DNA of 6,124 bases from Thermomicrobiales bacterium (GTDB lineage: Bacteria > Chloroflexota > Chloroflexia > Thermomicrobiales > UBA6265): NCBI GenBank assembly GCA_025928535.1, contig JAICJJ010000187.1, positions 1 to 6,124 on the forward strand. Reading direction: 5' to 3'. The position numbers were made by a program, and so were the translations under genes. The notes under the pieces are model-generated. The model saw only the letters and a list, made by a program, of their open reading frames with translations. It made no database searches and was not told the origin of the DNA. Shown in pieces: positions 5,213-6,124 of the stretch; position 1 is the first letter of the stretch; every line of letters begins with the position of its first letter.

Positions 5213-5932
5213 GTGCGCATCGGCATCTTTTCCGCGCCGAAGGCGGGCAATCACTGGATCAAATGCCTGCTCGGCCAGGTGTATGACCTGCGCTGGCTCG
5301 GCGGCGAGGAAAAGCCGGACGTCGTCCCGGAGGAATTTCAGGCGTGGATCGCCGCCGGCGGCCTGCCGGATGACACGATCTTCCACCAGCATAGCCGCTT
5401 CACCCCGGCGATGGCCGACGCCGTCGCCGCCGCGCCGGCCCACCTCGTGACGATCGTGCGCGATCCATACGACGCATTCGTTTCGCTTTACTACTGGGCG
5501 CAGGAAAAGCAGGAGCGCGGCCTGACGCACGGCCGAACGCGGCCACGCGACGCGGTGGTCGGCAAGCCGCTCGACCATCCCGACGTCCTCGCCTATCTCC
5601 GAAAATCGTACGGGGTCAATCTCGACCGGGCGCTCGCCTGGCTGCAAAGCGGGCGGGCGATTCCAGTGCGCTACGAAGCGTTGCACGCCGATCCCGCCGC
5701 GGCGCTGACCGCCGTGACCGACCAGATCGCCCCGGTCGCGCCCGAACGCATCGCGGCGGCGATCGACGCTTGCACGCCCGACAAGATGCGCCAGATGGAT
5801 CCGAAACTCGTCTGGCACGTCCGCAGCGCCAAGGTCGGCGATTCGCGCGAGCGGTTGTCGGAACCGCACTACGCGATCTTCCGAGAGCGGTACGCCAATC
5901 AGATTCGGGCGCTCGGCTACGCGGTGCGCTAG
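5213..5932 (+). CDS. ST-5: small sulfotransferase, fifth tandem paralog, 239 aa
   Basis: Landmarks: A-P-K-A-G-N-H-W (8-15, Ala in place of the first Pro), H-Q-H-S-R-F-T (58-64), R-D-P-Y-D-A-F-V-S (83-91), V-V-G-K-P-L-D (115-121), R-Y-E (153-155), C-T-P-D-K-M (187-192, where the other copies have A-E/D-N) and R-S-A-K-V-G-D-S-R-E-R-L (204-215). The C-terminal loop and the Y-Y-W segment after the 3'-phosphate box place it nearest ST-4. It is the only copy with Lys instead of Asn at position 191 and with Ile at position 16, modest drift at otherwise constant sites; the core PAPS ligands are intact, so it should be active. No signal peptide or membrane helix. It ends with TAG, and a further ORF begins 38 nt later. 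Confidence 0.9.
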   Translation: MRIGIFSAPKAGNHWIKCLLGQVYDLRWLGGEEKPDVVPEEFQAWIAAGGLPDDTIFHQHSRFTPAMADAVAAAPAHLVTIVRDPYDAFVSLYYWAQEKQERGLTHGRTRPRDAVVGKPLDHPDVLAYLRKSYGVNLDRALAWLQSGRAIPVRYEALHADPAAALTAVTDQIAPVAPERIAAAIDACTPDKMRQMDPKLVWHVRSAKVGDSRERLSEPHYAIFRERYANQIRALGYAVR

Positions 5933-5970
5933 CGGCGAGACGAGCGGACGGGCAAGGGGAGCGGGAAGCG

Positions 5971-6124
5971 ATGCAATACGCGTACATCGATCAGGCCGAG
6001 GCGCCGGCGCCGGCGCCCGACCCCGCCAAGCGGCGAAAAGCGGGCGTGGGGGGACGGGTGGCGGGCCTCGTACCGGGCCAGGTCGCCACAAAAGAGCACG
6101 AAGACGGCGAAAAGCCGCGCCCGC
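5971..6124 (+). CDS. Unknown protein, N-terminal 51 residues (gene runs off the right edge)
   Basis: An ATG at 5971 follows a purine-rich stretch, AAGGGGAG (5954-5961), at 9 nt spacing, and the frame stays open to the window edge. The visible start reads M-Q-Y-A-Y-I-D-Q-A-E, then an A-P-A-P-A-P repeat (11-16), then a basic patch K-R-R-K (20-23) and a charged region. This is low-complexity and probably disordered, and I recognise no domain. It does not resemble the Met-Arg-Ile start of the sulfotransferases, so the array ends at ST-5. The 38-nt gap suggests it belongs to the ST-3 to ST-5 operon. It could be the cytosolic leader of a larger enzyme or membrane protein, but nothing visible decides this. 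Confidence 0.5.
   Translation, partial: MQYAYIDQAEAPAPAPDPAKRRKAGVGGRVAGLVPGQVATKEHEDGEKPRP

Noticed and set aside
345..5250. Long minus-strand open frames (516, 511 and 591 codons at 345-1895, 1892-3427 and 3475-5250), plus another at 5027-6091
   Set aside because: They are antisense to strongly supported sulfotransferase genes. Their products are rich in Arg, Ala, Asp and His, lack recognisable domains, and repeat in step with the paralogs opposite. In high-GC DNA with strong third-position bias such shadow frames are expected.
1913..5932. Reading the array as a phase-variable or silent-cassette system with one active gene
   Set aside because: Every copy has its own start codon, ribosome binding site (weak for ST-1), intact frame and complete active-site motifs. 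No truncated cassettes or site-specific recombinase are visible.

Overview
The window is a compact block of sulfotransferase genes, all on the + strand, in a high-GC bacterial genome (visibly well above 60% G+C, with strong G/C preference at third codon positions). Shine-Dalgarno sequences, GTG starts and short intergenic gaps show it is bacterial. No taxon-diagnostic gene is present, so I do not assign a phylum. A proteobacterium-like genome, or an uncultivated one, is a reasonable guess. The imperfect inverted repeat at 344-421 belongs to an interspersed-repeat type that I associate with several high-GC lineages, so it does not settle the taxonomy.

Layout. 2-292 is the C-terminal end of a sulfotransferase resembling the heparan-sulfate N-/O-sulfotransferase-like class. 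293-584 is non-coding and holds the inverted repeat, a possible -10 box and the ribosome binding site of the next gene. 585-1886 encodes a 433-residue protein with an N-terminal beta-rich accessory domain followed by a sulfotransferase domain. 1913-5932 is the striking part: five consecutive, clearly paralogous small sulfotransferases (242, 239, 239, 243 and 239 aa), called ST-1 to ST-5 here. All five start with Met-Arg-Ile and carry the same PAPS-binding landmarks: a PK-x-GN-x-W loop, an invariant HQH, an R-D-P-Y-D-x-F-V-S box and a C-terminal R-x-A-x-V-G-D. From 5971 to the window edge runs the start of another ORF with an Ala/Pro-rich, charged N-terminus and no recognisable domain.

Transcription units, inferred from spacing. 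The 585-1886 gene and ST-1 are 26 nt apart and probably co-transcribed. Gaps of 129 nt (before ST-2) and 200 nt (before ST-3) each contain a TGCTA-type extended -10-like box, and the second also has a small hairpin. ST-3, ST-4, ST-5 and probably the last ORF are separated by 51, 19 and 38 nt and look like one operon.

Together there are seven sulfotransferases of three architectures in a row. The simplest reading is a cassette that sulfates several positions, or several variants, of a cell-surface or secreted molecule using cytosolic PAPS. No glycosyltransferase, polysaccharide exporter, PAPS synthesis gene or sulfatase lies inside the window, so the substrate is unknown. The divergence pattern (conserved PAPS site, hypervariable central loop, two subtypes of C-terminal loop) suggests paralogs diversified for acceptor specificity.
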